DNA of 64,000 bases, taken from assembly GCA_019828595.1 (NCBI GenBank), contig JAHQRK010000052.1, positions 1 through 64,000 on the forward strand, given 5' to 3'. The translations under genes were made by a program, and so were the position numbers. Positions 11,169 to 22,174 of the stretch are shown piece after piece. The notes under the pieces are model-generated. The model did not search any database. It saw nothing but the letters and a program-made list of their open reading frames with translations, and was not told where the DNA came from. Source of the DNA: Aphanomyces cochlioides (Eukaryota; Oomycota; Saprolegniomycetes; Saprolegniales; Verrucalvaceae). How positions within the stretch are numbered: the first letter of the stretch is position 1; the number at the start of each line of letters is the position of its first letter.

Positions 11169-12065
11169 CTCGACAGCGTGAGATCGTTTGAACATGTCGA
11201 AAGAGAAAATGCCTGTGAGGGCCTCACAGCACGATTCATAGCGGGCATCTTGGTATTGCTTGATTTCGTCAAGTTCACTGGACTCAAGTTGAAAATTTGA
11301 GCGGTCGGAGCCCTTGTAGATGTACTTGTACAGGTACTTGACTGCAGATATACTTGTACACGCCTCGACATTGATGTGGCAGTCGAACATGGCACTCAAC
11401 GTTGGGCAGTACGGAATAATATATTGGTTGGTATACTCAGAGGGCCGCTCTGCCGAAGAGCGGCGACGACGGTAGAGTGGATATCCATCACTGCCTTCTG
11501 ATGTTTCGTTGCAGTATGCTTTTGGAAAGTTTTTCTTGCACTTCCCGTTTTCCAGGCATCGGTCGCTGCATTTGTAAATCATGCAGGTTGTAACAATTTC
11601 GTGCAGTCTTGGATTCTTTTCCTTGTCGGGGATTTCTGCACTGATAATACTGTCAATATCGGCAGCTGTCTTGATTTTGTCGTCCCCAGTGAATATGACC
11701 AACATATGGGCATGAGGCAGACCACGCTTTTGGAATTCGACAACACGAACACACGCAGCTTGTCGACCCAAAACTGCCCCCTTGTACAGCATGGCTTCAA
11801 TGGCTAAGAGCTCGAGGCGGAACATGCGCGTCACTAAGTCAGGTCGATCAGCTGGAGATCGTTTAAATCCATAGTCGTCTTTCGCCAATTCCAGCTCCCT
11901 GTCGATTTCAACCCACTTTGGATTGCATGTCACAGTGATAAAAAGGTCTGGTCGACCGAACTTGCGAACAATTGCCATGGCGTCAAGGTAACGTTGTCTC
12001 ATGTACCGAGGTCCACCCGTGTAAGATGACGGCAAAACAATCCTTTTTCCAATGCTTCTGAGGTC
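11169..12065 (-). pseudogene. Helitron Rep fragment (Helitron_like_N core)
   Basis: The minus-strand translation matches the Rep core of the long Helitron at 18896-19793 almost residue for residue, with a few substitutions (for example WVEID for WVDID). It includes the HUH box (GLPHAHMLV) and the two-tyrosine motif (KYLYKYIYKG). Both ends are cut. At 12063-12065 it joins the 5' leader of the right array through a shared GTC, and at 11169 it joins unidentified DNA. There is no start codon of its own; the ATG at 12146 lies in leader sequence. It is a remnant, not a working gene. Confidence 0.85.
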
Positions 12066-12896
12066 AAAAAAAGAGTAATTTGAGACAAGTTCGTTCATGC
12101 ACCCATGATGCTGGATGTGGCAGTTGTCGATAATATTAATAATCATTCCACATACAAAATGAAAATATTGTCCTACTATTTAAAATCATACCTGCCAAAG
12201 ACGATTGAATGGCAGTTGGGTTTTTCTGGGACGATGCAAGGTGAGATGCATGTCTTAGGATAGCTTCACTCGGGCAGAAAAGGCCGCTGAATAAGCGGTC
12301 AACACACTGTGCAGTAGGGTGACGAGCCCTTTCTGCCACTTTAAGCCATACCCTGGCCTGAGGCTTGGACTCCGAATGGCGAATTCCGACGCGATATGCG
12401 AATGTTACGAAGTAGGGCCTTTTTGGCTCGAAATACCGGACATTTTCATAGAGCAGCCAGGGACAGCTAAAACGTGTGTTTTTACTGTATTTTCATATTG
12501 ACTTTGGACGAGTAAATCCTCTCCCCATAGTTCAACTTTTTACAGTAAGGGGACAATGTGTAACATTGGTTACCACTATTGCAACTGATGGTGCTACTTT
12601 TTTTACGGAGTACCACTGTTGATAGTGGGCCTACGGCGAGTAGATTGAAACACTTCAGGGGTGTTTCATGATACTTAGCAGGTGTATTACCCAGTATCAA
12701 AGTTTCAACTCATTGGATGTACGAGTTCAATACGCGATATTAAACAATGTGATGTTTAATAAATACCGCGAATTCTGTACGATTTATGAAAGAAATGAGT
12801 AGTATTTTCTGGCAAACCACATTATGTTAAGCTTAAGTGGCGGGACACATATCCACAGTATTTTTACGATCCAATCACATTATCATTTTTGTGTAG

Positions 12897-13499
12897 ATGT
12901 TTTTGTATGAACATTTGTCTGACGCAGTTTTCTACGTAGAAAATAACAACTACTCGGCCTCTAAGAAAGGCAAAGGCAATTGCAGTCATGACAATGACAA
13001 TCAAGGCCATGCGATCGATAACTCCGAACCTGGAAAGCAAGCAGAGCGGAATGAAGTGCATACTACCGAACAAGAGTCTGCATCAACTGGAGCTAATGGC
13101 TGGGCTGTGGATGACGATGCCTTGAATCAGGGCAATATTAACGACGAGGCGGCTATGAGAAAGGCCAACAAGGCGGAGTACAACAAACGTGCTCGCGAAA
13201 AGAAGCGGCAAGCTCTCCTAAAGGCGGAGTACAACAATCGTGGTCGCGAAAAGAAACGGCATGCTATCGTGCATGAAGTCGACGAAGAGGTGGCGATGGA
13301 AAACTCCAAAAAGGCGCAGTACAACAATCGTGCTCGCGAAAAGAAACGGCAAGCTCTCCCGGAAGAGGTCGACAAATCCAAAAAGGCGGAGTACAACAAT
13401 TGTGCTCAGGAGCAAGAAGATCGCGAGCGCAGAGTTGGCAATCGAAGGATCTATGCTGCACAACAAAACAGGGAAACTATGGAGGCCAATTCGAAGTAA
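12897..13499 (+). CDS. Short basic Helitron-derived protein (200 aa), copy
   Basis: The same 200-residue product as in the left array. A T-to-A change just upstream makes a stop in the upstream extension, which leaves this ATG as the only start and supports choosing the matching ATG in the other copies. Confidence 0.5.
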   Translation: MFLYEHLSDAVFYVENNNYSASKKGKGNCSHDNDNQGHAIDNSEPGKQAERNEVHTTEQESASTGANGWAVDDDALNQGNINDEAAMRKANKAEYNKRAREKKRQALLKAEYNNRGREKKRHAIVHEVDEEVAMENSKKAQYNNRAREKKRQALPEEVDKSKKAEYNNCAQEQEDRERRVGNRRIYAAQQNRETMEANSK

Positions 13500-13800
13500 A
13501 ATAAGAAAGACGTGAATAAGGAGTGCGAAGTAAATGCCGTCTCCTTAGTTTCAAAATAATATGATCTCTGATTGGATAATTTATTTTTCTTTCTGTACGA
13601 GTCGACGGTTTTGTGGTCAGGACATGATTTATCTCCTGACGAAAAATAATATTCGTCAGTCAACAGTAGCCAATCAGAATGCTCGGCGTTAACTTATTTT
13701 TTTACTTCGAACTGGGCCTGAATCAAATTCAAAATTCATAGTATGGCTTCAAACGTTTCATGTGTGTGATAAAATCTTTGTTATTTCCAAAGCAAAACGC

Positions 13801-13834
13801 TCCACCCAGGGGCGTAGCCCTGGCCTCACCCTAG
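13801..13834 (+). other. Helitron 3' terminus: hairpin plus CTAG
   Basis: CCAGGG, a six-base loop and CCCTGG form a perfect stem at 13807-13824. Seven bases later come CTAG (13831-13834) and, immediately, the 5' TC of the next unit. This matches the Helitron rolling-circle termination signal. The same element is at 888-916 and its equivalents on the minus strand, and at 15724-15751. Confidence 0.8.
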
Positions 13835-15751
13835 TCTATTACTTAAGGCTCTAACGCAACACGTAAGTACGAGACTAAGTACGAGAGTAATTTTTACATA
13901 CAAACGTCAAGTCAACAAATGAGCAATTTTATATACTTTATCCAAGTACAAAATGAGCAATTTTACATACAAACGCCAAGTCAAAAAAAGAGTAATTTGA
14001 GACAAGTTCGTTCATGCACCCATGATGCTGGACGTGGCAGTTGTCGATAATATTAATAATCATTCCACATACAAAATGAAAATATTGTCCTACTATTTAA
14101 AATCATACCTGCCAAAGACGATTGAATGGCAGTTGGGTTTTTCTGGGACGATGCAAGGTGAGATGCATGTCTTAGGATAGCTTCACTCGGGCAGAAAAGG
14201 CCGCTGAATAAGCGGTCAACACACTGTGCAGTAGGGTGACGAGCCCTTTCTGCCACTTTAAGCCATACCCTGGCCTGAGGCTTGGACTCCGAATGGCGAA
14301 TTCCGACGCGATATGCGAATGTTACGAAGTAGGGCCTTTTTGGCTCGAAATACCGGACATTTTCATAGAGCAGCCAGGGACAGCTAAAACGTGTGTTTTT
14401 ACTGTATTTTCATATTGACTTTGGACGAGTAAATCCTCTCCCCATAGTTCAACTTTTTACAGTAAGGGGACAATGTGTAACATTGGTTACCACTATTGCA
14501 ACTGATGGTGCTACTTTTTTTGGAGTACCACTGTTGATAGTGGGCCTACGGCGAGTAGATTGAAACACTTCAGGGGTGTTTCATGATACTTAGCAGGTGT
14601 ATTACCCAGTATCAAAGTTTCAACTCATTGGATGTACGAGTTCAATACGCGATATTAAACAATGTGATGTTTAATAAATACCGCGAATTCTGTACGATTT
14701 ATGAAAGAAATGAGTAGTATTTTCTGGCAAACCACATTATGTTAAGCTTAAGTGGCGGGACACATATCCACAGTATTTTTACGATCCAATCACATTATCA
14801 TTTTTGTGTTGATGTTTTTGTATGAACATTTGTCTGACGCAGTTTTCTACGTAGAAAATAACAACTACTCGGCCTCTAAGAAAGGCAAAGGCAATTGCAG
14901 TCATGACAATGACAATCAAGGCCATGCGATCGATAACTCCGAACCTGGAAAGCAAGCAGAGCGGAATGAAGTGCATACTACCGAACAAGAGTCTGCATCA
15001 ACTGGAGCTAATGGCTGGGCTGTGGATGACGATGCCTTGAATCAGGGCAATATTAACGACGAGGCGGCTATGAGAAAGGCCAACAAGGCGGAGTACAACA
15101 AACGTGCTCGCGAAAAGAAGCGGCAAGCTCTCCTAAAGGCGGAGTACAACAATCGTGGTCGCGAAAAGAAACGGCATGCTATCGTGCATGAAGTCGACGA
15201 AGAGGTGGCGATGGAAAACTCCAAAAAGGCGCAGTACAACAATCGTGCTCGCGAAAAGAAACGGCAAGCTCTCCCGGAAGAGGTCGACAAATCCAAAAAG
15301 GCGGAGTACAACAATTGTGCTCAGGAGCAAGAAGATCGCGAGCGCAGAGTTGGCAATCGAAGGATCTATGCTGCACAACAAAACAGGGAAACTATGGAGG
15401 CCAATTCGAAGTAAAATAAGAAAGACGTGAATAAGGAGTGCGAAGTAAATGCCGTCTCCTTAGTTTCAAAATAATATGATCTCTGATTGGATAATTTATT
15501 TTTCTTTCTGTACGAGTCGTCGAGGTTTTGTGGTCAGGACATGATTTATCTCCTGACGAAAAATAATATTCGTCAGTCAACAGTAGCCAATCAGAATGCT
15601 CGGCGTTAACTTATTTTTTTACTTCGAACTGGGCCTGAATCAAATTCAAAATTCATAGTATGGCTTCAAACGTTTCATGTGTGTGATAAAATCTTTGTTA
15701 TTTCCAAAGCAAAACGCTCCACCCAGGGGCGTAGCCCTGGCCTCACCCTAG
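13835..15751 (+). mobile_element. Non-autonomous Helitron unit in the inverted right array
   Basis: A complete 1917-bp unit from 5' TC (13835) to 3' CTAG (15748-15751). It is about 35 bp shorter than the left units, mainly because one subterminal repeat is missing near 13960-14000. Small indels occur near 14519 and near 15517. Confidence 0.85.
14812..15414 (+). CDS. Short basic Helitron-derived protein (200 aa), copy
   Basis: The same product as at 3169-3771, here on the plus strand. Confidence 0.5.
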   Translation: MFLYEHLSDAVFYVENNNYSASKKGKGNCSHDNDNQGHAIDNSEPGKQAERNEVHTTEQESASTGANGWAVDDDALNQGNINDEAAMRKANKAEYNKRAREKKRQALLKAEYNNRGREKKRHAIVHEVDEEVAMENSKKAQYNNRAREKKRQALPEEVDKSKKAEYNNCAQEQEDRERRVGNRRIYAAQQNRETMEANSK

Positions 15752-15829
15752 TCTATTACTTAAGGCTCTAACGCAACACGTAAGTACGAGACTAAGTACG
15801 AGAGTAATTTTTACATACAAACGTCAAGT

Positions 15830-15950
15830 CAACAAATGAGCAATTTTATATACTTTATCCAAGTACAAAATGAGCAATTTTTATATACTTTATCCAAGTA
15901 CAAAATGAGCAATTTTACATACAAACGCCAAGTCAAAAAAAGAGTAATTT
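15830..15950 (+). repeat. 5' subterminal ~36-bp minisatellite of the Helitron
   Basis: Variants of a GAGYAATTTT...AAGTMAA/AAGTACAAA block repeat about every 35 bases just inside the 5' terminus. Copy number and order differ between units: here a duplicated TATACTTTATCC variant, and in the left units (about 680-840) a duplicated ACATACAAACGCC variant. Such variation explains most unit length differences. Confidence 0.65.
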
Positions 15951-16765
15951 GAGACAAGTTCGTTCATGCACCCATGATGCTGGACGTGGCAGTTGTCGAT
16001 AATATTAATAATCATTCCACATACAAAATGAAAATATTGTCCTACTATTTAAAATCATACCTGCCAAAGACGATTGAATGGCAGTTGGGTTTTTCTGGGA
16101 CGATGCAAGGTGAGATGCATGTCTTAGGATAGCTTCACTCGGGCAGAAAAGGCCGCTGAATAAGCGGTCAACACACTGTGCAGTAGGGTGACGAGCCCTT
16201 TCTGCCACTTTAAGCCATACCCTGGCCTGAGGCTTGGACTCCGAATGGCGAATTCCGACGCGATATGCGAATGTTACGAAGTAGGGCCTTTTTGGCTCGA
16301 AATACCGGACATTTTCATAGAGCAGCCAGGGACAGCTAAAACGTGTGTTTTTACTGTATTTTCATATTGACTTTGGACGAGTAAATCCTCTCCCCATAGT
16401 TCAACTTTTTACAGTAAGGGGACAATGTGTAACATTGGTTACCACTATTGCAACTGATGGTGCTACTTTTTTTACGGAGTACCACTGTTGATAGTGGGCC
16501 TACGGCGAGTAGATTGAAACACTTCAGGGGTGTTTCATGATACTTAGCAGGTGTATTACCCAGTATCAAAGTTTCAACTCATTGGATGTACGAGTTCAAT
16601 ACGCGATATTAAACAATGTGATGTTTAATAAATACCGCGAATTCTGTACGATTTATGAAAGAAATGAGTAGTATTTTCTGGCAAACCACATTATGTTAAG
16701 CTTAAGTGGCGGGACACATATCCACAGTATTTTTACGATCCAATCACATTATCATTTTTGTGTTG

Positions 16766-19700
16766 ATGTTTTTGTATGAACATTTGTCTGACGCAGTTTT
16801 CTACGTAGAAAATAACAACTACTCGGCCTCTAAGAAAGGCAAAGGCAATTGCAGTCATGACAATGACAATCAAGGCCATGCGATCGATAACTCCGAACCT
16901 GGAAAGCAAGCAGAGCGGAATGAAGTGCATACTACCGAACAAGAGTCTGCATCAACTGGAGCTAATGGCTGGGCTGTGGATGACGATGCCTTGAATCAGG
17001 GCAATATTAACGACGAGGCGGCTATGAGAAAGGCCAACAAGGCGGAGTACAACAAACGTGCTCGCGAAAAGAAGCGGCAAGCTCTCCTAAAGGCGGAGTA
17101 CAACAATCGTGGTCGCGAAAAGAAACGGCATGCTATCGTGCATGAAGTCGACGAAGAGGTGGCGATGGAAAACTCCAAAAAGGCGCAGTACAACAATCGT
17201 GCTCGCGAAAAGAAACGGCAAGCTCTCCTGGATGAAGTCGACGAAGAGGTGGGAATGGAAAAATCTAAAAAGGCGGAGTACAACAATCATGCTCGCGAAA
17301 AGAAACGGCATGCTATCGTGGAAGACTTCGACAAAGAGGTGGCCATGAAAAGATCCAAGAAGGCGGAGTACAACAATCGTGCTCGCGAAAAAAAGCACAA
17401 CACTGAGGTTGCGAATCAAGGGCGGGGTGCCATCATTTTGCACCATACGGACATGGATAAGAGCGACGAAGAGGAAACCAACGAGGGAGAAGACGGAATC
17501 CATTATCACGCTCAAAGTGACCATCATCTCAATATTCTGGCAGCTCAGGAGCAAGAAGATCGCGAGCGCACAGTTGACAATCGAAGGATCTATGCTGCGC
17601 TACAACCTAACCGTATGAATGAAGGAGGTGAAGAAGAAACCAAGGAAGAAGATATTTCCGATGGAAATGTGGATTGCAACACTGACAATCAATTACTTGC
17701 CTTGGCAAATGCTGATCCTCCGCTAAACGTGGATGTGGATTTGATTGATGTACCTCCTCGCGAGCAAGGATTAAGTCTCCGGAATAAACCCAAGGGTCGC
17801 CCGAAGAAGAAGAGTGGTCACAACAGTGCACGCGTCAGTTTCGATGACTTCGATGAATCATTGGTGCCTATTCATACTATTGAGCAGCGTTCGATTTGCC
17901 GCCATTGCGAAGCGAAGATTTGGCCAGGCGAAGAAAAGGACTGCTGCGGTGGAGGCTCTCGAGTGCTGCCTGTTGCTACCTGGCCTGACACACCCGAGAA
18001 TACATTGCTTTGTTCAAAACCAGAGGGTTTGTCAATAACACTCGCCGGTACAACGCCCTCTTTGCCTTTACATCTATTGGTACCCAAGAAATTATTCACG
18101 GCAACGGTGGGCCGAGATCTTATACAATCCAAGGCGATTTGCATCATTTAATTGGACCACTGTTGCCTGCGGACGAAGAACAAGCCAGTTACGCCCAGAT
18201 CTACATTACGAATCCTGAAACGCAAGCAAGCATACGACGAAGAATGCTTGGGGAAATCTTAATGTGTCAACTGTGACGAAAATCCAGCGTCTACTACTAC
18301 AGCACAACGCGTTCACCCAGCTGTACAAGCATGCGAAGGATATTCCAAAGGATGACGACATGAGATTAGTGCTCACTGCTCAGCCTCGAAGCAACAGCCG
18401 AACGCATAACCTTCCTACGTGTTCTGAAATCGCTGTTCTTTTTTCAGAAACGTCCAAGTCAGGGCGTCATATCTTACTGCATGGTATTGATGGCCCCGTA
18501 CTCAGCGAAGTTCAGCGAAACTATCACGTTGGTAAACATGTGCGTTTGGATCGACAACCTGGGGAACAACGCTTATTTCGCATTAAGGAATTTCATTCGG
18601 CATATGACCCCCTTCAATACCCTTTGCTCTTTCCCACTGGGACTTTGGGGTGGTCGTTTGACAACAAGAGCGGTCGCAATCATGAAAACGTGAGTTTGAA
18701 CGATTATGCTCGGTACCATTTGTACGAGCGCGGTGCATTTTCTCCATTACATGCCAGCGGACCTCTATTTCAAGTGTTTGCAGTCGACAATTTTGCAAAG
18801 GTGGAAAACCAAAGGCTTCGATATATTCGTGACCAAACCAACAACCTGCGCAGCGACACGTACCGCGCACTTCATGACGCTGTTTCGGATGATGTGGACC
18901 TCAGAAGCATTGGAAAAAGGATTGTTTTGCCGTCATCTTACACGGGTGGACCTCGGTACATGAGACAACGTTACCTTGACGCCATGGCAATTGTTCGCAA
19001 GTTCGGTCGACCAGACCTTTTTATCACTGTGACATGCAATCCAAAGTGGGTTGATATCGACAGGGAGCTGGAATTGGCGAAAGACGACTATGGATTTAAA
19101 CAATCTCCAGCTGATCGACCTGACTTAGTGACGCGCATGTTCCGCCTCGAGCTCTTAGCCATTGAAGCCATGCTGTACAAGGGGGCAGTTTTGGGTCGAC
19201 AAGCTGCGTGTGTTCGTGTTGTCGAATTCCAAAAGCGTGGTCTGCCTCATGCCCATATGTTGGTCATATTCACTGGGGACGACAAAATCAAGACAGCTGC
19301 CGATATTGACAGTATTATCAGTGCAGAAATCCCCGACAAGGAAAAGAATCCAAGACTGCACGAAATTGTTACAACCTGCATGATTTACAAATGCAGCGAC
19401 CGATGCCTGGAAAACGGGAAGTGCAAGAAAAACTTTCCAAAAGCATACTGCAACGAAACATCAGAAGGCAGTGATGGATATCCACTCTACCGTCGTCGCC
19501 GCTCTTCGGCAGAGCGGCCCTCTGAGTATACCAACCAATATATTATTCCGTACTGCCCAACGTTGAGTGCCATGTTCGACTGCCACATCAATGTCGAGGC
19601 GTGTACAAGTATATCTGCAGTCAAGTACCTGTACAAGTACATCTACAAGGGCTCAGACCGCTCAAATTTTCAACTTGAGTCCAGTGAACTTGACGAAATC

Positions 19701-20345
19701 AAGCAATACCAAGATGCCCGCTATGTATCGTGCTGTGAGGCCCTCACACGCATTTTCTCTTTCGACATGTTCAAACGATCTCACGCTGTCGAGAACCTCG
19801 AAATACACTTGGAAGGTGAACAAGTTGTATGCATTCCTACCGACCGCCCGATGAGCCCTTAGGAATTGGCAAGGAGGAACCGGACGAAACTCACCGCGTT
19901 TTTGAACTGTGCCGTGAAAACAGTGATTCACAAGCACTTGCGCGTGAATGTCTGTACCATGATATCCCCGAGCATTTCGTATGGAACTCAAAGCTCCGCA
20001 AGTGGACATCACGTAAAAGGGGTGGTGATCGTATGATCGGGAGGATGCTGACGGTGTCACCCCGCTCGGGAGACTGTTATTTTATGCGAATGCTCTTATG
20101 CTACCGACGAGGTCCGACATCGCACGAAGATTTGCGAACCGTCAATGGTGTGGTTCATCAGACGTTCAAGTCAGCCGCACTTGCCCTTGGCTTTCTTGAA
20201 AATGACGAGGAATGGCTAACCTGCATGCGAGAAGCAACTGAAACAGCAACTCCCTATGAGCTCCGAACACTTTTTGTCAGTATTCTGATTCACTGTGAAC
20301 CTGCGGACGCACGAGGGCTATGGAACAAATTCGACGATGAAATGA
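16766..20345 (+). pseudogene. Helitron Rep protein, frameshifted and truncated before the helicase
   Basis: The domain order is clear although the frame is broken. First come five basic KAEYNNRAREKKRQA-type repeats (17041-17400) and an acidic linker. Next is a Cys cluster CRHCEAKIW...CCGGG (17897-17960), typical of Helitron N-termini. The frame then shifts near 18010, again near 18250 and again near 19850. The 18264-19862 frame holds the Helitron_like_N core with the HUH box H-A-H at 19248-19256 and the tyrosine motif KYLYKYIYKG with Tyr codons at 19626 and 19638. The last piece (19862-20345) is the linker before the PIF1-like helicase, which is missing. The catalytic Rep residues survive, but the protein cannot be made in one frame. 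Confidence 0.85.
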
Positions 20346-20840
20346 GGCACGCGACAATCCGCGCGCCGTCATCGCGCCCCTCGTTCTCGCTCTCACTCGA
20401 CCGAGCCTGAGGCGAAACGTTCGCGCCGAGAGGCGGGGCGTAGACCAAGTCGGGACCGCCCACGATATGCGCTGGACGAAGATCTGTACCAGCTGCGTGA
20501 TGAAGTTGCGGAGCTGACCCGCCAACTTGGTCACTCCGAACAGGAGTTTGAAGGTCGGCTTCAGGACCTCCAAGTCGAGCTCCAGACTGAGCGCGAGAAA
20601 CGTCGCGACTTGCAATCGCGCGTTGAGAAGATGTCGAAGCTCTGCGAGCAACACGCGGCGACCGCCGAGGGCTTGAAGAACTGGGTCCGCGCAATGGATG
20701 TTCACCGCGAGTGTTTTTACAAGAAGAGCTCGGAGCTCGAGCTTCTTGTTGAGCGTCTCGCGAAGGAGAGAGATCGTGTGGACGCGCATCTCCAAGCGCT
20801 CTACTCGAAGATCCGACAGGACTACGTTCCGTTCGAGTAA
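20346..20840 (+). pseudogene. Coiled-coil, Arg/Ser-rich coding fragment (gag-like?)
   Basis: A plus-strand frame is open from just after the Helitron break to TAA at 20838-20840, about 164 codons with no obvious start. It begins Arg/Ser-rich, then becomes a long heptad-like coil rich in Glu, Leu, Arg and Gln (for example ELTRQLGHSEQEF and ELLVERLAKERDRV). It reads far more like protein than the minus-strand frame across the same bases, which is only the run-on of the integrase ORF. A retrotransposon gag or a captured host coiled-coil gene are both possible. I do not recognise the family. Confidence 0.45.
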
Positions 20841-20844
20841 CTGA

Positions 20845-22173
20845 AGAAGGGGTAACTGCGTCCTGAGGTATGTGTCTCTTGAGCTTGCCCGTGTAGATGA
20901 CGGGATGGATGTCCCAGTCATCGGGCAGTTCGAGCTCGTAGTCCACTGGACTAATAACTTTTCGAATAGGGAATGGCCCCAACCAAGGGCAGCGAAGCTT
21001 CGAAGGGCCGCGAGGTCCTTTCACGATCGACCGATGCACGTAGACTAGGTCGCTAACCGAATACACATTTGTATTTCCTCGGTTGTGTTTGTTGGCCTGA
21101 CGGGCCTGTATCGCTTGAGCACTGGCGATATTCTCGCGTAGGCGCAGTAACAATGATTCGCGTGACGACGCGAAATGTTCGACAGAAGCGGCTGTCCGCC
21201 GCGGAACGTCATCGGAGATTCCTCCCACACTTAAAACAGGACGGTCCACGTCCGTGGGAAGCCGCGGGTGCTTCAAGTGCACCGCGTAGAAGGACGTAAA
21301 GCCCGTTGACGCATGAACAGACGTGTTGTAAGCGAAACACACTGTTGGCAACATAGAACTCCATGTTTTCGGCCTAGACAAGGCATAGCTTCGAAGGATG
21401 TCTTCGAGAACGCGATTCGCGCGTTCGGTCTGACCATCAGACTCCGGATGGTCCGAGCTGGACATGTTTAACGTCGTCCCGCAGAGCGCGAACAGCGCTC
21501 GCCAAAAATGGGACGTAAACCGAGGATCTCGATCCGAGACGATACTGGACAGGAGTCCAAAATGACAATAGACGTTGTCAAAGAAAAGGCGAGCTGACTG
21601 CTCCGCCGTAATGGATGCCTTAACAGGCAGCGCGATCAGGTACTTGGATGCGCGATCGACAAGGGTGAAGATACCCGTATTGCCCGACTTGTCACAGGGC
21701 AAGCCAAAAATGAAGTCCATGCTGACGGACTCCCACAGTTCCAGTGGGACGTCGAGGCTCTGTAGCGGAGCCTGGGAGTATGGGGCGGCCTTGACGGCCT
21801 GACATACGCCACACGATGCGACAAAACGTGCCACCGCCTTATACAGGCGAGGCCACCAAAATGAACGGGCGACGGACAGATATGTCTTCTCGCGGCCATA
21901 ATGGCCGCCGCTCGGAGTGTCGTGAAATTCGCGGATGATCTCCGCACGGAGAGTCGGGTCGCACGGCACAGCCACTCGTGGGGCGTCCCCCGGAGTGACT
22001 GAATACCACAACAAATCGTCGTGGAAGGTGAAACGTCCGATCTGGACTACCTTGGTGGAAAGCGATTTGCCAGCGGTAATGGCATCAATCGTCCGGTTAA
22101 GGGCAGGATCGAGGCTGTACACTCCTCGAATGCGATCAAACAAGTCCGAACGGACTTCGGATAGGGCAGCGCG
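20845..22173 (-). pseudogene. Ty3/gypsy integrase, N-terminally joined to gag
   Basis: The zinc-binding H2C2 domain is present (HDTPSGGHYG...CGVCQ). It is followed by a catalytic core with Asp in SMDFIFGLP, Asp in VSDRDPRF and Glu in SDGQTERAN, the last two separated by 35 residues as expected for a DD(35)E retroviral-type integrase. A C-terminal GPF/Y-like region (WLGPFPI) and YTGKLKRH follow. The open frame runs on past 20845 into antisense of unrelated DNA, so the natural end is not seen. The upstream reverse transcriptase is deleted, so this is a remnant, although the core residues are intact. Confidence 0.8.
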
Positions 22174-22174
22174 C

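Larger units (their letters stand above)
12063..13834 (+). mobile_element. Helitron unit, 5'-truncated, start of the inverted right array
   Basis: The same unit as in the left array but in plus orientation. The first ~150 bases, including the 5' TC end and most of the subterminal repeats, are missing at the junction with the Rep fragment. The 3' hairpin (13807-13824) and CTAG (13831-13834) are intact and directly abut the next unit. Confidence 0.85.
15752..20345 (+). mobile_element. Long Helitron, 3'-truncated
   Basis: It starts with the same 5' TC terminus and ~1-kb leader as the short units, and directly follows the CTAG of the preceding unit. Unlike them it continues through the complete N-terminal region into the Rep domain. 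It ends near 20345, where unrelated coiled-coil coding sequence begins, so the helicase half and the 3' terminus are absent. It is the closest thing here to the autonomous parent of the array. Confidence 0.8.

Noticed and set aside
16706..16765. GTG start 20 codons upstream in the Helitron ORF
   Set aside because: Eukaryotic context favours ATG, and the copy at 12897 has a stop in this extension.
20290..20844. Long Ser/Arg-rich C-terminal extension of the gypsy integrase
   Set aside because: It is an open but low-complexity antisense of the coiled-coil frame and of Helitron sequence; the integrase-like part ends near 20860.
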